NCBI RefSeq assembly: GCF_001898325.1
Contig: NZ_MKTR01000007.1
Location: forward strand, 100,265-164,264
Length of the DNA stretch: 64,000 bases
From: Microbacterium sp. 67-17
GTDB lineage: Bacteria > Actinomycetota > Actinomycetes > Actinomycetales > Microbacteriaceae
Direction of reading: 5' to 3'
Below the pieces are notes generated by a model. The model had not been told where the DNA came from. It worked only from the letters and a program-made list of their open reading frames with translations, and made no database searches. Of the stretch, positions 63,580 through 64,000 are shown in pieces (position 1 is the stretch's first letter; each line of letters starts with the position of its first letter). The translations under genes and the position numbers were made by a program.

Positions 63580-63977
63580 CGGATACCGACACCCAGGCAT
63601 CCGTCGCCGGAAACTCGGTGCTCCCCGGTGTTGAGATCGTCGCTGCCATCCGTCGTGTCGCGACGGTGGCGGCCCTCGCTCTCCTTGCGTACATGACCTT
63701 CACGCGCGGCAGCGCTGGCACGTGCGTCGGCGGGGTCGGCGCTGACGGCGGCTACATCGACGCGAATGGCGATCCGACTGACGTGGCGCCGCAGTGCATC
63801 TCGCTGGCGCTGGAGCCGAGCCCGGTAGTGATCATCGCCGTTGTGCTCACCTTCATCGTCGCGCTCACTCTCGTGATCCGACGAGCGCAGACGGTTCCCC
63901 CCTGTGCGTCAGGATGGGGTGAGACACCAGCACTGCTGACCTTCGCACTGCACGGGGCGAGAACGGACCAATACTGA
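63576..63977 (+). CDS. Hypothetical membrane protein, coupled pair
   Basis: 133 residues. One N-terminal helix (RVATVAALALLAYMTF), an extracytoplasmic loop with Cys (TCVGGVGADGG...PQC) and a second helix (VVIIAVVLTFIVALTLVI). The C-terminal tail is hydrophilic. Coupled to the previous gene; probably one membrane unit of unknown role. Confidence 0.62.
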   Translation: MTDTDTQASVAGNSVLPGVEIVAAIRRVATVAALALLAYMTFTRGSAGTCVGGVGADGGYIDANGDPTDVAPQCISLALEPSPVVIIAVVLTFIVALTLVIRRAQTVPPCASGWGETPALLTFALHGARTDQY

Positions 63978-63978
63978 G

Positions 63979-64000
63979 ATGACGATGACGGTTGCTGACG
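63979..64000 (+). CDS. Start of a further gene, cut off by window end
   Basis: ATG 63979 (or 63985) begins MTMTVAD and stays open to the last base. Only seven residues are visible, so nothing can be said about product. AATACT is just upstream, fitting a leaderless start. Confidence 0.25.

Noticed and set aside
1-64000. CRISPR arrays, complete insertion sequences or rRNA genes
   Set aside because: No regularly spaced repeats, transposase motifs or rRNA sequence were seen.

Overview
The window is GC-rich chromosomal DNA from an actinobacterium, most likely a Microbacterium or close relative in the Microbacteriaceae. Supporting points are a C50-carotenoid cluster of the corynebacterial/Microbacteriaceae type, actinobacterial families (UPF0182, DUF3039, DUF2342, DUF6328), an actinobacterial Tad pilus locus, a LigD/Ku repair pair and many probable leaderless genes. 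The species assignment is inference.

Layout. 1-4.85 kb: a truncated DUF2342 metalloprotease, a PDZ/Lon-like protease and a UPF0182 membrane protein. 4.86-11.1 kb: a complete C50-carotenoid operon on the minus strand (idi-crtE-crtB-crtI-crtYe-crtYf-crtEb), divergent from a MarR/CrtR-type regulator across a 25-bp palindrome. 11.1-22.3 kb: initiator tRNA, nitrilase-type hydrolase, HtrA-like protease, an ABC exporter pair, and housekeeping genes pncB, murI, rph and rdgB. 22.35-27.25 kb: a 4.9-kb genomic island bounded by 74-bp direct repeats (68/74 identical). It carries an FRG-domain protein, a TIGR02391-type protein overlapped by a membrane protein, several unknown genes and a probable integrase remnant. 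The right repeat supplies the promoter and start codon of a cation efflux gene. 27.25-34.5 kb: cation efflux protein, LigD and Ku, a putative membrane-anchored HExxH protein, a transglycosylase, DedA and tRNA-Leu. 34.6-41.1 kb: a SnoaL-like protein, a ribose-type sugar ABC transporter whose binding-protein gene is frameshifted, and a metal P-type ATPase. 41.2-46.3 kb: a Tad/Flp locus followed by a Phd/RelE toxin-antitoxin pair. 46.3-53.2 kb: VOC protein, P2-type cation ATPase, hydrolase, and a thioredoxin/YgaP-like/rhodanese group around a CsoR/CstR-like operator, then an MFS transporter. 53.2-58.6 kb: prfB, ftsE, ftsX, smpB and tmRNA. 58.7-64 kb: sulfurtransferase, YCII protein, flavin amine oxidase, AarF/UbiB kinase and small membrane proteins.

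How genes work together: idi to crtEb make and cyclise a C50 carotenoid and CrtR probably senses a prenyl diphosphate. LigD and Ku form a non-homologous end-joining pair. FtsE/FtsX act at the divisome. SmpB and tmRNA rescue stalled ribosomes. The thioredoxin/rhodanese genes look like a persulfide or copper-stress unit. The island is the accessory part of the window and the best place to look for an undescribed (possibly anti-phage) module; no defence function is shown by the sequence alone.
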